A stretch of DNA of 64,000 nucleotides from Pseudomonas sp. Root562 (GTDB lineage: Bacteria; Pseudomonadota; Gammaproteobacteria; Pseudomonadales; Pseudomonadaceae), in contig NZ_LMGK01000007.1 of assembly GCF_001427125.1 (NCBI RefSeq), forward strand, positions 36,483 to 100,482, read 5' to 3'. Position 1 is the stretch's first letter; each line of letters begins with the position of its first letter. The notes beneath the pieces were generated by a model. The model was not told the DNA's origin. It searched no databases and worked only from the letters and a program-made list of their open reading frames with translations. This document shows, piece by piece, positions 10,342-22,100 of the stretch. Position numbers and translations under genes: made by a program.

Positions 10342-11571
10342 ATGCGGATCTATAAAGTCGGCGGCGCGGTGCGCGATCGCCTGCTGGGCATTCCTGTCAC
10401 TGACATCGACCGTGTGGTGGTCGGCGCCACTACCGAAGAGATGCTCGCCAAGGGCTTTCGCCCCGTCGGTGCGGATTTCCCGGTGTTCCTACATCCAAAA
10501 ACCGGTGAGGAATACGCCCTCGCCCGCACTGAACGCAAAAGTGGCCGCGGTTACGGCGGGTTCACGTTCCACGCCAGCCCTGAAGTAACCCTTGAAGAAG
10601 ATTTGATCCGCCGCGACCTGACGATCAATGCCATCGCCGAGGACGACCAGCAAAACCTGACCGACCCCTACCACGGTCAGCGTGACCTCGAAGCGCGCAT
10701 TCTTCGCCATGTATCTCCCGCATTCGCCGAAGATCCGCTCAGGGTTCTGCGCGTTGCCCGCTTTGCTGCGCGTTATGCCGGGCTCGGATTCACCGTTGCC
10801 GCCGAGACACTGGAGCTCATGCGCCAGCTCAGCGAGTCAGGTGAACTGCAAGCACTGACGGCGGAGCGCAGCTGGAAAGAAATTTCCCGCGCGCTGATGG
10901 AAGATCGACCTCAGGTATTTATCGAAGTGTTGCGAGCCTGCGGCGCGCTCAAGGTGCTGATGCCGGAAATAGACGCCCTGTTCGGCGTACCGCAACCCGA
11001 GGCCCACCACCCGGAAATCGATACCGGTGTGCACACTCTGAGCGTGCTGGAACAGGCGGCGCAGCACCAACAACCGCTCACCGTACGCTGGGCCTGCCTG
11101 CTGCATGACTTGGGCAAAGGCCTGACGCCGGAAGAACAATGGCCGCGACACATTGCCCATGAGTTCAAGGGATTGAAGCTGATCAAAGCGGTCAATGAAC
11201 GTTTCAAGGCACCGAGGGATTGTCAGGAATTGGCGCTGCTGGTGGGCGAGTATCACACCCACGGTCATCGCGCCCTTGAGCTGAAGCCATCGACATTGCT
11301 GGAGTTGCTCCAAAGCTTCGACGTTTACCGTCGGCCACAGCGGTTCGAGGAATTCATCGCGGCGTGCGAGATGGACGCCCGAGGGCGCAAAGGCTTGGAG
11401 CAGAGAAGTTATCCACAGGCGGATTATCTGCGCGGTGCCGCGCAAGCGGCTCGTAGCGTTGCAGTTCAGCCATTGCTGGAGAAGGGATTCAAGGGGCCGG
11501 AATTGGGTGAGGCGATCAAGCGCGAGCGGTTGAAGGCACTGAAGGCCTACAAAGAGGCGACGTCCGCCTGA
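10342..11571 (+). CDS. cca: CCA tRNA nucleotidyltransferase with HD domain
   Basis: The enzyme adds or repairs the 3' CCA of tRNAs without a template. At 409 residues it is the long multifunctional type: class II nucleotidyltransferase head with GGAVRD at residues 7-12 and catalytic DxD (Asp21, Asp23), the [10 protein letters not shown] block, and a C-terminal HD phosphohydrolase domain with HD at residues 255-256 (LLHDLGKGL). ATG 10342 has GGAGG seven bases upstream. It lies 63 bases after ycgB and is probably expressed independently. Confidence 0.95.
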   Translation: MRIYKVGGAVRDRLLGIPVTDIDRVVVGATTEEMLAKGFRPVGADFPVFLHPKTGEEYALARTERKSGRGYGGFTFHASPEVTLEEDLIRRDLTINAIAEDDQQNLTDPYHGQRDLEARILRHVSPAFAEDPLRVLRVARFAARYAGLGFTVAAETLELMRQLSESGELQALTAERSWKEISRALMEDRPQVFIEVLRACGALKVLMPEIDALFGVPQPEAHHPEIDTGVHTLSVLEQAAQHQQPLTVRWACLLHDLGKGLTPEEQWPRHIAHEFKGLKLIKAVNERFKAPRDCQELALLVGEYHTHGHRALELKPSTLLELLQSFDVYRRPQRFEEFIAACEMDARGRKGLEQRSYPQADYLRGAAQAARSVAVQPLLEKGFKGPELGEAIKRERLKALKAYKEATSA

Positions 11572-11574
11572 ACA

Positions 11575-11646
11575 GCTTCGCGGGCAAGCCTCGCTCCTAC
11601 AGGGGCAGCGCAGATCCTGTAGGAATAAAGCTTGCCCGCGATGAAG
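11575..11646. repeat. REP-type inverted repeat between cca and folK
   Basis: Two opposed copies of the GCGGGCAAGCCTCGCTCCTAC element, the right one diverged (CCTGTAGGAATAAAGCTTGCC), sit between convergent cca and folK. They can fold into a long hairpin and may serve both genes as a transcript end. The same element recurs at 43859 and 59265. Confidence 0.8.
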
Positions 11647-11655
11647 CCAACAGGA

Positions 11656-12174
11656 TCACAGCAAATCTGCGGGCGTCAGTTGCTCACCACGCCACTCAAA
11701 CGCAACCGGCGCCAACACCTGATCAATCTGAGCTTCACTCCACAAGATCGCAAAGCTTTTGCCTACGCCCGGATGCACGCGATCCGGCGCAATCAACGAC
11801 AACGGCCACAGCACAAAGGCATTTTTCAGGATTTCTGCCCGCGGCAAGACCAGGCCATCGAAATTACCCACCAGATCACCGAACAACAAAACATCGATAT
11901 CCAGCGGCAAACCTCGGCGTTCAGGTGCATAACGACCATTATCCGCCTCAATAAACTTCAAGCGGCGATCCAGTTCCATCAGGGGAAGGTCGGTATACGC
12001 CGACACCACGAAATTGAAGAATGGCCCGCTCTTGATGCCGACGGGCTGGCTTTCGAAAACCGGCGAGCAATGGACATCCACCAGAAAACCCGCCAAAGCT
12101 TCCAGTCCGGCCTGCAAATGGGCTTCGCGCTCGATGTTGCTACCGAGCCCGAGATACACCTGGGTTAGCGACAT
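11656..12174 (-). CDS. folK: 2-amino-4-hydroxy-6-hydroxymethyldihydropteridine diphosphokinase
   Basis: FolK transfers pyrophosphate from ATP to 6-hydroxymethyl-7,8-dihydropterin in folate synthesis. The 172-residue protein starts VYLGLGSNIEREAHLQ and contains the HPPK signature RRGLPLDIDVLLFGD, whose two Asp residues bind Mg2+, and the substrate region PVFESQPVG with FFNFVVSA. Its start overlaps the end of folB by 10 bases, so folB and folK form a two-gene folate operon on the minus strand. Confidence 0.96.
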   Translation of the reverse strand: MSLTQVYLGLGSNIEREAHLQAGLEALAGFLVDVHCSPVFESQPVGIKSGPFFNFVVSAYTDLPLMELDRRLKFIEADNGRYAPERRGLPLDIDVLLFGDLVGNFDGLVLPRAEILKNAFVLWPLSLIAPDRVHPGVGKSFAILWSEAQIDQVLAPVAFEWRGEQLTPADLL

Positions 12175-12521
12175 CCGCGCTCGATCTCCACACCCACGCC
12201 ACCGGTAGCGGCAGGAACGGCACCTGGCTTGGTCAACTTGAGACGCATCCAGGTAATCTTGAATTCGCTCATGAGCACTTCAACCAAACGTTCGGCGAAT
12301 GTTTCAACCAGCTGGAACTGTGCCTGCTCGGCAAAGGCCTGGATGCGCGACGAAACGCTCGCGTAATCGAGCGCCAGGGTCAGGTCATCGCCGGCCGCGG
12401 CAGGGCGATTGTCCCAGGCAAAGCTCAAATCCAGACGCAAGCATTGCCGGATGCCTCGCTCCCAGTCGTAGGCACCAATCACGGTATCGACTTCCAGGCC
12501 CTCGATAAACACTCTGTCCAA
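12165..12521 (-). CDS. folB: Dihydroneopterin aldolase FolB
   Basis: FolB cleaves 7,8-dihydroneopterin to 6-hydroxymethyldihydropterin and glycolaldehyde, one step before FolK. The 118-residue protein begins [22 protein letters not shown], the conserved FolB start, and has [10 protein letters not shown] and [11 protein letters not shown] as in the family. A TTG at 12521 is chosen as start because GGAG lies about eight bases upstream and homology begins there; another TTG at 12545 would add eight unmatched residues. It diverges from plsY across about 75 bases. Confidence 0.93.
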   Translation of the reverse strand: MDRVFIEGLEVDTVIGAYDWERGIRQCLRLDLSFAWDNRPAAAGDDLTLALDYASVSSRIQAFAEQAQFQLVETFAERLVEVLMSEFKITWMRLKLTKPGAVPAATGGVGVEIERGCR

Positions 12522-12595
12522 GCACTTTTCTCCGCTACACGACAAGGGCGCAATGCGCCGTTAGAATCAGGGCGTCCTCGCCCGGAATAGTTAGC

Positions 12596-13165
12596 ATGTT
12601 TTGGTTACTGGCGATCCTCGCCTACCTGCTCGGCTCTCTGTCCTTCGCCATTTTGCTCAGCCGACTGACCGGTAACCCCGATCCGCGAATGAGTGGCTCC
12701 GGCAATGCCGGTGCTACCAACATGTTGCGCCTGGCGGGCAAAAAACTCGCCATCCTGACCTTGCTCGGCGATCTCTTCAAAGGCCTGCTGCCCGTGCTGA
12801 TCGCCGCTGCTGCGGGCCTTTCCCTGCAGGATCAGGCCTGGATCGGCGTCTGCGCCGTCATCGGTCACCTGTTCCCGCTGTACTTCCGCTTTCGCGGTGG
12901 CAAGGGCGTCGCCACCGCTGCCGGAATGTTGCTGGGCCTGTATCCACCCGCCGCGTTACTGGCGGTCTGCGCCTGGCTGCTGACGTTCTACCTGACCCGA
13001 ACCAGCTCGCTGGCCGCCCTGATCGCTACACCACTGACCCTGCCGCTACTGGCCTGGCAGGAACCGGCAGCACTGCTGCCCATGAGCGCCCTCACGGGCC
13101 TGATCGTCTGGCGCCATCGCGGCAATCTACGCGACCTGTTTGCAGGGCGCGAACGGCATTTTTAG
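12596..13165 (+). CDS. plsY: Acyl-phosphate:glycerol-3-phosphate acyltransferase PlsY
   Basis: PlsY moves the acyl group from acyl-phosphate (made by PlsX) to glycerol-3-phosphate in the inner membrane, the first committed step of phospholipid synthesis. The 189-residue protein has about five hydrophobic segments and the three conserved loops: [11 protein letters not shown] (near residue 37), [14 protein letters not shown] (near 98) and a C-terminal [13 protein letters not shown]. It is transcribed convergently with tsaD. Confidence 0.95.
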   Translation: MFWLLAILAYLLGSLSFAILLSRLTGNPDPRMSGSGNAGATNMLRLAGKKLAILTLLGDLFKGLLPVLIAAAAGLSLQDQAWIGVCAVIGHLFPLYFRFRGGKGVATAAGMLLGLYPPAALLAVCAWLLTFYLTRTSSLAALIATPLTLPLLAWQEPAALLPMSALTGLIVWRHRGNLRDLFAGRERHF

Positions 13166-13188
13166 AGGCCGAACTCAAGCGCCGCTCA

Positions 13189-14214
13189 TCACAGTGCCGA
13201 CAACTGCTCCATCGGCCAGCGCGCCTGCACGCTGATCGCCAGGCTTTCCTGCTGGCCTGCCTGCAAGCGCTGGCAACCGGCAAACGCGATCATTGCGCCA
13301 TTGTCGGTGCAGAACTCCGGACGGGCATAAAAAACATCGCCCTTCATGTCCCCGAGCATTTTTTCCAAAGAAGAGCGTAGTGCCTTGTTGGCACTGACGC
13401 CCCCTGCGATCACCAGGCGCTTCATGCCTGCCGCTTTCAACGCACGCTTGCACTTGATGGTCAAAGTCTCCACCACGGCCTGCTGGAACGCCAGCGCGAT
13501 GTCGCAACGGGCTTGCTCGCCGTCGTCCCCGGCGCTCACGCACTGTTGCCAGGTATTCAATGCAAAGGTTTTCAAACCACTGAAGCTAAAGTCGAGGCCC
13601 GGACGGTCGCACATCGGACGGGGGAAAACGAAACGTCCTGCAACGCCCTGCTCTGCCAAACGAGCAATCTCCGGCCCGCCTGGATAATTCAGGCCCATCA
13701 TCTTCGCTGTTTTGTCGAAGGCTTCACCTGCAGCATCATCCAGCGTCTCGCCCAACAGAGAGTACTGACCGATTCCGTCAACCTGCACCAGCTGCGTATG
13801 CCCACCGGACACCAACAAAGCGACGAACGGAAATTGCGGCGGTTGCGGCTCCAGCATCGGTGCCAGCAAGTGGCCTTCCATGTGGTGCACGCCGAGGGCC
13901 GGAATACCCCAGGCAAAGGCCAGCGCCTGGGCGCAGGAAGCACCTACCAGCAACGCGCCGACCAGGCCAGGACCCGCGGTATAAGCGATTGCGTCGATCT
14001 CGGTCGGCACGCAGTCGGCTTCTGCCAACACCTGACGGATCAAGGGCAGCATGCGTTTGACGTGATCGCGCGAGGCCAGCTCCGGCACCACGCCACCATA
14101 GGCGCGGTGCAGGTCGATCTGACTGAACAGCGCGTCGGCCAGCAGGCCGCGCTCGCTGTCATACAATGCGACACCGGTTTCGTCGCAAGAGGTTTCTAAT
14201 CCCAGTACTAGCAT
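13189..14214 (-). CDS. tsaD: tRNA N6-threonylcarbamoyladenosine synthase subunit TsaD
   Basis: TsaD joins the threonylcarbamoyl group to A37 of ANN-decoding tRNAs, working with TsaB and TsaE. The 341-residue ASKHA-fold protein has its metal-binding pair at His111 and His115 (HHMEGH), the start [16 protein letters not shown], and the nucleotide-binding VSGGHTQL and [10 protein letters not shown] segments. It is read away from rpsU, the conserved divergent pair in pseudomonads; a CATAAT -10-like hexamer in the gap (about 14252) could serve rpsU. Confidence 0.96.
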   Translation of the reverse strand: MLVLGLETSCDETGVALYDSERGLLADALFSQIDLHRAYGGVVPELASRDHVKRMLPLIRQVLAEADCVPTEIDAIAYTAGPGLVGALLVGASCAQALAFAWGIPALGVHHMEGHLLAPMLEPQPPQFPFVALLVSGGHTQLVQVDGIGQYSLLGETLDDAAGEAFDKTAKMMGLNYPGGPEIARLAEQGVAGRFVFPRPMCDRPGLDFSFSGLKTFALNTWQQCVSAGDDGEQARCDIALAFQQAVVETLTIKCKRALKAAGMKRLVIAGGVSANKALRSSLEKMLGDMKGDVFYARPEFCTDNGAMIAFAGCQRLQAGQQESLAISVQARWPMEQLSAL

Positions 14215-14413
14215 GGGTTTGCGCCTTGTTTAGGCTGAATTCGAAGGCGCGCATAATAGTCGCCGCGTGATGCCCCGACCAGCGGTTTTCGATCAGAGGC
14301 TTTGCATTCCGAGCGATGAGGGGTTAACATCCGCAACCCTTAAAAACCGACGTCTTCAAGTGCTCTTTTGCCGCGAGGATGTTGACCCCGGTAATGAATG
14401 AAGGTAGCTCTGG

Positions 14414-14629
14414 ATGCCAGCCGTCAAAGTAAAAGAGAACGAACCCTTCGACGTAGCTCTGCGTCGTTTCAAGCGCTCCTGCGAAAAAGCCGGTGTACTG
14501 GCTGAAGTTCGTAGCCGCGAATTTTACGAGAAGCCAACTTCTGAGCGTAAGCGCAAGGCAGCAGCCGCTGTTAAGCGTCACGCCAAGAAAGTTCAGCGCG
14601 AACAGCGCCGCGCCGTTCGTCTGTACTAA
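14414..14629 (+). CDS. rpsU: 30S ribosomal protein S21
   Basis: The 71-residue basic protein reads [19 protein letters not shown] at the start and ends in RREQRR-type basic text, a full-length bS21. S21 sits on the 30S platform near the anti-Shine-Dalgarno region. It heads the rpsU-dnaG-rpoD macromolecular synthesis operon. A GAAGG ribosome site precedes the ATG. The 3' side carries a hairpin that could set the rpsU : dnaG transcript ratio. Confidence 0.97.
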
Positions 14630-14659
14630 TACACAGACGATCGTAGCAAGCTTCTGCCA

Positions 14660-14680
14660 AGCCCGGCCCTCAGCCGGGCT
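14660..14680 (+). terminator. GC-rich hairpin after rpsU
   Basis: AGCCCGGC and GCCGGGCT flank a five-base loop. No T run follows, so partial termination or processing between rpsU and dnaG is more likely than a full stop, as known for this operon in enteric bacteria. Confidence 0.6.
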
Positions 14681-15110
14681 AATGGCATTTGCGTAAAACG
14701 CTTGATGCTTCACCGTCGAAGCCGCAGATGCGACCAAGACAAATCTGCTTCATCACGTCAGACCTGGCTCTTTTGCCAGCGGTGCACGTCTTTTCTGACG
14801 AGTCTTTCAAGGCTACTGACGAGCACACCCACTGATTCCTCTCACGACGATCAGCCCAAGGCATCACCTGCATGCCAAATGATGAGCTATCCGAGACCTG
14901 TTACGGGTCGCAGCCGGATTCAGCGCAACACTTTCAAATAGTCGAATACTGATGAGTATTAACGTCAGTGGATTTTCGGCAGATACACTTCCCGATAGCG
15001 ATTACGCAGACGACACTGGTCGAGCCGCATACCCTGCGCGCCTCACACAATGACCCGCGTTTGGCCGCCCTTCGTTTCGGGCACCCTTGAGCGCAGATGA
15101 CGAGAACGCC
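14681..15110. other. Non-coding gap between rpsU and dnaG
   Basis: No convincing gene is seen in these 430 bases. Some bacteria have yqeY here, but no trace of it is readable. A small inverted repeat AATACT-GATG-AGTATT lies at 14945-14960. The region may hold a secondary dnaG promoter, but no clear -10/-35 pair was identified. Confidence 0.5.
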
Positions 15111-17084
15111 ATGGCCGGGCTGATTCCCCAGAGCTTCATTGACGACCTTCTGAACCGCACCGACATCGTCGATGTGGTCAGCTCGCGCCTGCAACTGAAA
15201 AAAGCCGGCAAGAACCACACGGCCTGCTGCCCGTTCCACAAAGAAAAAACGCCTTCGTTCAGCGTCAGCCCCGACAAGCAGTTCTATTACTGCTTCGGTT
15301 GCGGCGCTGGCGGCAATGCCCTTGGTTTCATCATGGACCACGACAACCTGGATTTCGTCCAGGCTGTCGAAGAACTGGCCAAAGCCGCGGGCATGGAAAT
15401 CCCTCGCGAAGAAAGCGGCCGCCCGCACAAGCCTCGGCAGCCGACCGATTCGCCGCTGTATGCGCTGCTCAGCGCCGCCGCCGATTTTTATCGTCAGGCC
15501 CTCAAAAGCCATCCTGCGCGCAAAGCTGCCGTGGACTATTTGAAAGGCCGCGGCCTGACCGGCGAAATTGCCCGCGATTTCGGCCTCGGCTTCGCTCCGC
15601 CGGGCTGGGACAATCTGTTCAAACACTTGAGCAGCGACACCCTGCAGCAAAAAGCCATGATCGATGCAGGCCTGCTGATCGAAAATGCCGAAACTGGCAA
15701 GCGCTACGATCGTTTCCGCGACCGGGTAATGTTCCCGATCCGCGACAGTCGCGGGCGCATCATTGCCTTTGGTGGCCGGGTCCTGGGCGATGACAAGCCG
15801 AAATACCTGAACTCCCCGGAAACACCGGTATTCCATAAAGGCCAGGAACTTTACGGCCTGTATGAGGCGCGCAAAAACAATCGCAACCTCGACGAAATCA
15901 TTGTTGTCGAGGGTTACATGGACGTTATTGCCCTGGCCCAGCAAGGCCTGCGCAATGCCGTCGCAACGCTGGGTACCGCCACCAGCGAAGAACACTTGAA
16001 GCGACTGTTTCGTGTGGTGCCCAACGTACTGTTTTGCTTCGATGGTGACCAGGCTGGTCGCAATGCCGCCTGGCGCGCGCTGGAAGCAACCTTGCCAAGC
16101 CTTCAGGATGGCCGCCGCGCCCGCTTCCTGTTCCTGCCCGAAGGGGAAGATCCGGACACGCTGATCCGCTCCGAAGGCACCGATGCCTTCCGCGCGCGAA
16201 TCAATCAGCACGCGCAGCCGCTGGCCGACTACTTCTTCCAGCAACTGACCGAAGAATCAGACCCGCGCTCGCTGGAAGGCAAGGCCCACATGGCCACCCT
16301 CGCAGCGCCGCTGATCGACAAAGTGCCTGGCGCCAACCTGCGCATCCTGATGCGTCAGCGCCTCAGCGAAATCACCGGCCTGAGCGGCGAAGCGGTGAGC
16401 CAGCTGGCGCAAAGCGCCCCACCGGAAGCGCCGCCGGCCTACGACCCCGGCTTCGATTACGACGCGATGCCCGATTTCAGCGACTATCATCAGCCGCAAT
16501 CGCAAGAAATGTATGTGCCGCAACAGGAATGGACGCCGAAGAAACCCGGTGCGGGCGGCAAGAAATGGGACAAAAAACCGTGGGACAAGAATGGCAAACG
16601 CGGCGGGGATCGCGACCAGCCTCCACGTAAACCGATTGCTGTCGAAGCCCCTACGCTGATTGCGCTGCGCACGCTGATTCATCATCCGCAGTTGGCTGGC
16701 AAGGTCGAAACCGCCAACCATTTCGCCAATGAGCGCAACACCTATGCACAATTGCTGGTAGCCCTCATCGAGGCAGTGCAGAAAAATCCTAAGCTAAACT
16801 CAATTCAGCTGATGGCCCGTTGGCACGGCACGGAACAGGGCCGCTTGCTCAAGGCCCTGGCAGAAAAGGAATGGCTGATTCAAGGCGACAACCTTGAACA
16901 ACAGTTTTTAGACACCATTACTAGGTTATCAGCGGGTCAGCACACCGATAGCCTGGAAGAACTCATCAGGAAAGCGAAGCAGCCAGGATTGACTGCCGAG
17001 GAAGCAAATCAGATCGCAAATCAGATGCGCGACCTATTAAAACGCAATATGGCAGTACCAAACCCGACCTCAACTGGCGCGTGA
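15111..17084 (+). CDS. dnaG: DNA primase DnaG
   Basis: DnaG lays RNA primers at the replication fork. The 657-residue product has an N-terminal CHC2 zinc ribbon (CCPFHKEKTPSF ... YYCFGCGAGG, about residues 38-66), the RNA-polymerase core with the TOPRIM motif VVEGYMDVIAL near residue 265 and FDGDQAGRNA, a Gly/Lys/Pro-rich linker around residues 455-505, and a C-terminal DnaB-binding helicase-interaction domain. ATG 15111 fits the family start MAGLIPQSFID; an upstream in-frame ATG would add eight unmatched residues. The stop is 67 bases before rpoD. Confidence 0.97.
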   Translation: MAGLIPQSFIDDLLNRTDIVDVVSSRLQLKKAGKNHTACCPFHKEKTPSFSVSPDKQFYYCFGCGAGGNALGFIMDHDNLDFVQAVEELAKAAGMEIPREESGRPHKPRQPTDSPLYALLSAAADFYRQALKSHPARKAAVDYLKGRGLTGEIARDFGLGFAPPGWDNLFKHLSSDTLQQKAMIDAGLLIENAETGKRYDRFRDRVMFPIRDSRGRIIAFGGRVLGDDKPKYLNSPETPVFHKGQELYGLYEARKNNRNLDEIIVVEGYMDVIALAQQGLRNAVATLGTATSEEHLKRLFRVVPNVLFCFDGDQAGRNAAWRALEATLPSLQDGRRARFLFLPEGEDPDTLIRSEGTDAFRARINQHAQPLADYFFQQLTEESDPRSLEGKAHMATLAAPLIDKVPGANLRILMRQRLSEITGLSGEAVSQLAQSAPPEAPPAYDPGFDYDAMPDFSDYHQPQSQEMYVPQQEWTPKKPGAGGKKWDKKPWDKNGKRGGDRDQPPRKPIAVEAPTLIALRTLIHHPQLAGKVETANHFANERNTYAQLLVALIEAVQKNPKLNSIQLMARWHGTEQGRLLKALAEKEWLIQGDNLEQQFLDTITRLSAGQHTDSLEELIRKAKQPGLTAEEANQIANQMRDLLKRNMAVPNPTSTGA

Positions 17085-17098
17085 GGTCATAGCTCAGG

Positions 17099-17104
17099 TA
17101 TAAT
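17099..17104 (+). promoter_or_regulatory. Candidate -10 box (TATAAT) before rpoD
   Basis: A perfect TATAAT lies 48 bases upstream of the rpoD ATG in the dnaG-rpoD gap. No good -35 hexamer stands 16-18 bases upstream, so this is a tentative internal promoter letting rpoD be made independently of dnaG. Confidence 0.45.
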
Positions 17105-17151
17105 CCTCGGCTTGTTTTTTGCCCGCCAAGACCTTCAGTGGATAGGGTGTT

Positions 17152-18999
<1,848 letters not shown>

Positions 19000-19001
19000 T
19001 C

Positions 19002-19036
19002 AAAAAACCCCCGGCCCAGGCCGGGGGTTTTGTTTT
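19002..19036 (+). terminator. rpoD intrinsic terminator
   Basis: AAACCCCCGGCC and GGCCGGGGGTTT pair with a two-base loop (CA) and are followed by TGTTTT, right after the rpoD stop. Confidence 0.92.
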
Positions 19037-19122
19037 ATGCAGATAAAATCCCCGCGCTGCACCCCTCCCGCCGATTTGCCCGTCTACACTCGAAACATTC
19101 CCCGAGCCATAACGAGACCGTT

Positions 19123-22100
19123 ATGCCCAGACTGCCGACCGTGCTTTTTTTGCTGTCGCTGATGACCTGGACCGCAACGGCTGGCGCGCTGACTCTTACC
19201 GACGAAGAACGTAGCTGGCTTGCGGACCACCCGGACTTGCGCCTGGGTGTCGATGCGTCCTGGCCCCCCTTTGAGTTTCGCGACGATGAAGGGCGTTACC
19301 AGGGCCTTGCGGCAGACTATATCAACGTGATTCGCCAGCGATTGGCCGTCAAACTGACGCCTATCGAACCGGCCAGCTGGAGCGTTGTGCTGGAACAGGC
19401 CAAGCAAGGCAAGCTCGATCTGTTGCCGGGCATCATGTCGACACCGGAACGCCAGGCTTTCCTGTCGTTTACCCGGCCTTACCTGGATTTTCCGATTGTT
19501 ATCCTGGCCCATGTTGGCGGTGCTCAGCCACGCAGGATCGAAGACCTGTACGGCCTGAAAATCGCCGTGGTGGAAAACTATGCCCCCCACGAACTGCTGC
19601 GCACTCACCACCCCGACCTGAACCTGGTAGCCATGCCCAACGTCAGCTCGGCCTTGCAGGCACTGGCTATCGATGAGGTGGACGCCGTGGTGGGCGATCT
19701 CGCCTCCAGCGTCTGGAGCCTGCGCCAGCTGAAGCTCGACGGGCTCTACGTCAGCGGCGAAACCCCTTATCGCTATCAACTGGCCATGGGCGTACCTCGA
19801 GACAACAAGATGCTGGTCGGCATTCTCGACAAAGTCCTGGCCGACATGACCCCCGCCGAAATCAGTGCCATCCAGGAGCAATGGGTCGGCAACGTTCTCG
19901 ACCACCGCACGTTCTGGTCCGACCTGCTGGTCTATGGGTTGCCGGGGTTGCTGCTGCTGTTTATCGTGCTGGTGGCGGTGATCCGGGTCAATCGGCGACT
20001 GAGCTCGGAAATCGCTCGACGGGTCGATCTGGAACAGGAACTGCGTAGCAGCGAGTATCACTACCGCGGCCTGGTGGAAAGCCTGTCGGCCATCGCCTGG
20101 GAAGCGCGGATCAGTGACTTCACCTACAGCTATGTGTCGCCCCACGCCGAGGATCTGCTGGGTTATCCCCTGTCCCATTGGCTGATCCCGGGCTTCTGGC
20201 GCAACATCATTCACCCCGCGGACCTCATCCGAGCACAAAGCTTTTGCGATCACGAAGTGTTGGCCGGGCGCGACCACAGCCTCGATTACCGAGTGATCAC
20301 GGCCGATGGCCGCTGCTTGTGGGTGCGTGACATCGTCAGCTTGATCGAACACGGTCATGAACCGGTCATGCGTGGGCTGATGATCGACATCAGCGAGGCC
20401 AAACGTACCGAAGAGGCACTGCGGCTGTCGGAGCAAAAGTTTGCCTCGGTATTCCAGCAATGCCCGGACATATTGGTGATCGCGCGGCTGTCCGATGGCT
20501 GCCTGCTGGAGGTCAACGAAGCCTTCGAAGAGCAGATCGGCTTGCGTGCCGAAGACGTCATCGGCCAGACCGCCACCAATCTCAACATCTGGGGCATTCC
20601 CGGCGTGGGTCCGGGTTTGCTGCAGCGCTTGCAGGCTGGCAGCATCCGCAACCTGGAAATGCCCTTTCGCCGCAGCAATGGCCAGGTGTTTACCGGCCTG
20701 ATCTCCGCCGAACCGTTCGACCTCGATACAACCCCGGCGCTGGTGGTGGTCGTGCGCGACATCACCCAACTCAAAGAAACCCAACAGCAACTGCAAACCT
20801 CGGAAGAAAAATTCGCCAAGGCTTTCCACGCCTCTCCGGACGGCCTGTTGTTGTCCCGTCAGAGCGACGGTCTGCTGCTTGAGGTCAATGAAGGGTTCAG
20901 CAGAATTACCGGGTTCAACAGCGCGATGTCTGTGGATCGTTCGGCGCTGGACCTGGGGATCTGGGTCAACCTCAACGAACGCAAACAGATGCTCGACTTG
21001 CTGCACCGCGACGGTTTCGTCCGCGACTTCAGTTGCCATATCCGCCGCAGCGACGGGCAGATTCGCCTTTGTGAAGTCTCCAGCCGTCCGCTGCCAATCG
21101 GTGACGAAGACTGCATGCTGACCATCGCCCGCGACATCACCGAACGCCACTTGATGCAGGAAAAACTGCAACAGGCCGCGACCGTATTCGAGAGCACCGC
21201 CGAGGGCGTGTTGATCACTGACACCCAACAGCACATCAGCGCGGTCAACCGGGCATTTACCGAGATCACCGGCTACAGTGAAAGCGAAGCGCTGGGCCAT
21301 ACCCCGCGCTTGCTTGCCTCAGGCTTGCATGACAGTGCGTTCTACGCCGCGATGTGGCACCAATTGACGGCCGAGGGGCACTGGCAAGGGGAGATTTCCA
21401 ATCGGCGCAAAAATGGCGAGCTCTACCCGAGCTGGCTGACCATCAGCGCCGTGCGCAACCGCGACAAATTCATCACCCACTTTGTGGCGGTGTTCGCCGA
21501 CATCTCCAGCCTGAAACACGCCCAGGCCAAGCTTGACTACCAGGCCCACCACGACCCTTTGACCGGCCTGCCCAACCGGACGTTGTTCGAAAGCCGCTTG
21601 CTGACCGCCCTCAACACCCAGAAGGAAAACGGTGGCCAGGGCGCAGTGCTGTTTCTCGACCTCGACCGCTTCAAACACATCAACGACAGCCTTGGCCACC
21701 CGGTCGGCGACCTGCTGCTCAAGGGCATTGCGGTTCGCCTCAAGGAGCAGTTACGGGATATCGACACCGTGGCACGCCTGGGCGGCGACGAGTTCATCAT
21801 CCTCCTGCCCGGGCTGCAGCAACCCAGCGATGCCGACAACATAGCCACCAAGCTGCTCAATTGCTTTACCGCGCCATTCCAGGCGGGCGAGCATGAGTTC
21901 TTCATCAGCTCCAGCATCGGCACCAGCCTTTATCCACAGGACGGCTGCGACGTGGCCACGCTCATCAAGAACGCCGACGCGGCGATGTACCGCTCCAAGG
22001 CCAAGGGGCGTAACCGGGTCGAAAGCTATACCCGCGACCTCACCGCCCAGGCCAGCGAGCGCGTCGCCCTCGAACATGAACTGCGCCGCGCCATCGAACG

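Noticed and set aside
14681..15110. Possible missing yqeY between rpsU and dnaG
   Set aside because: The gap has no yqeY remnant, but, as far as I recall, some pseudomonads such as P. putida also lack yqeY here, so its absence is not notable.
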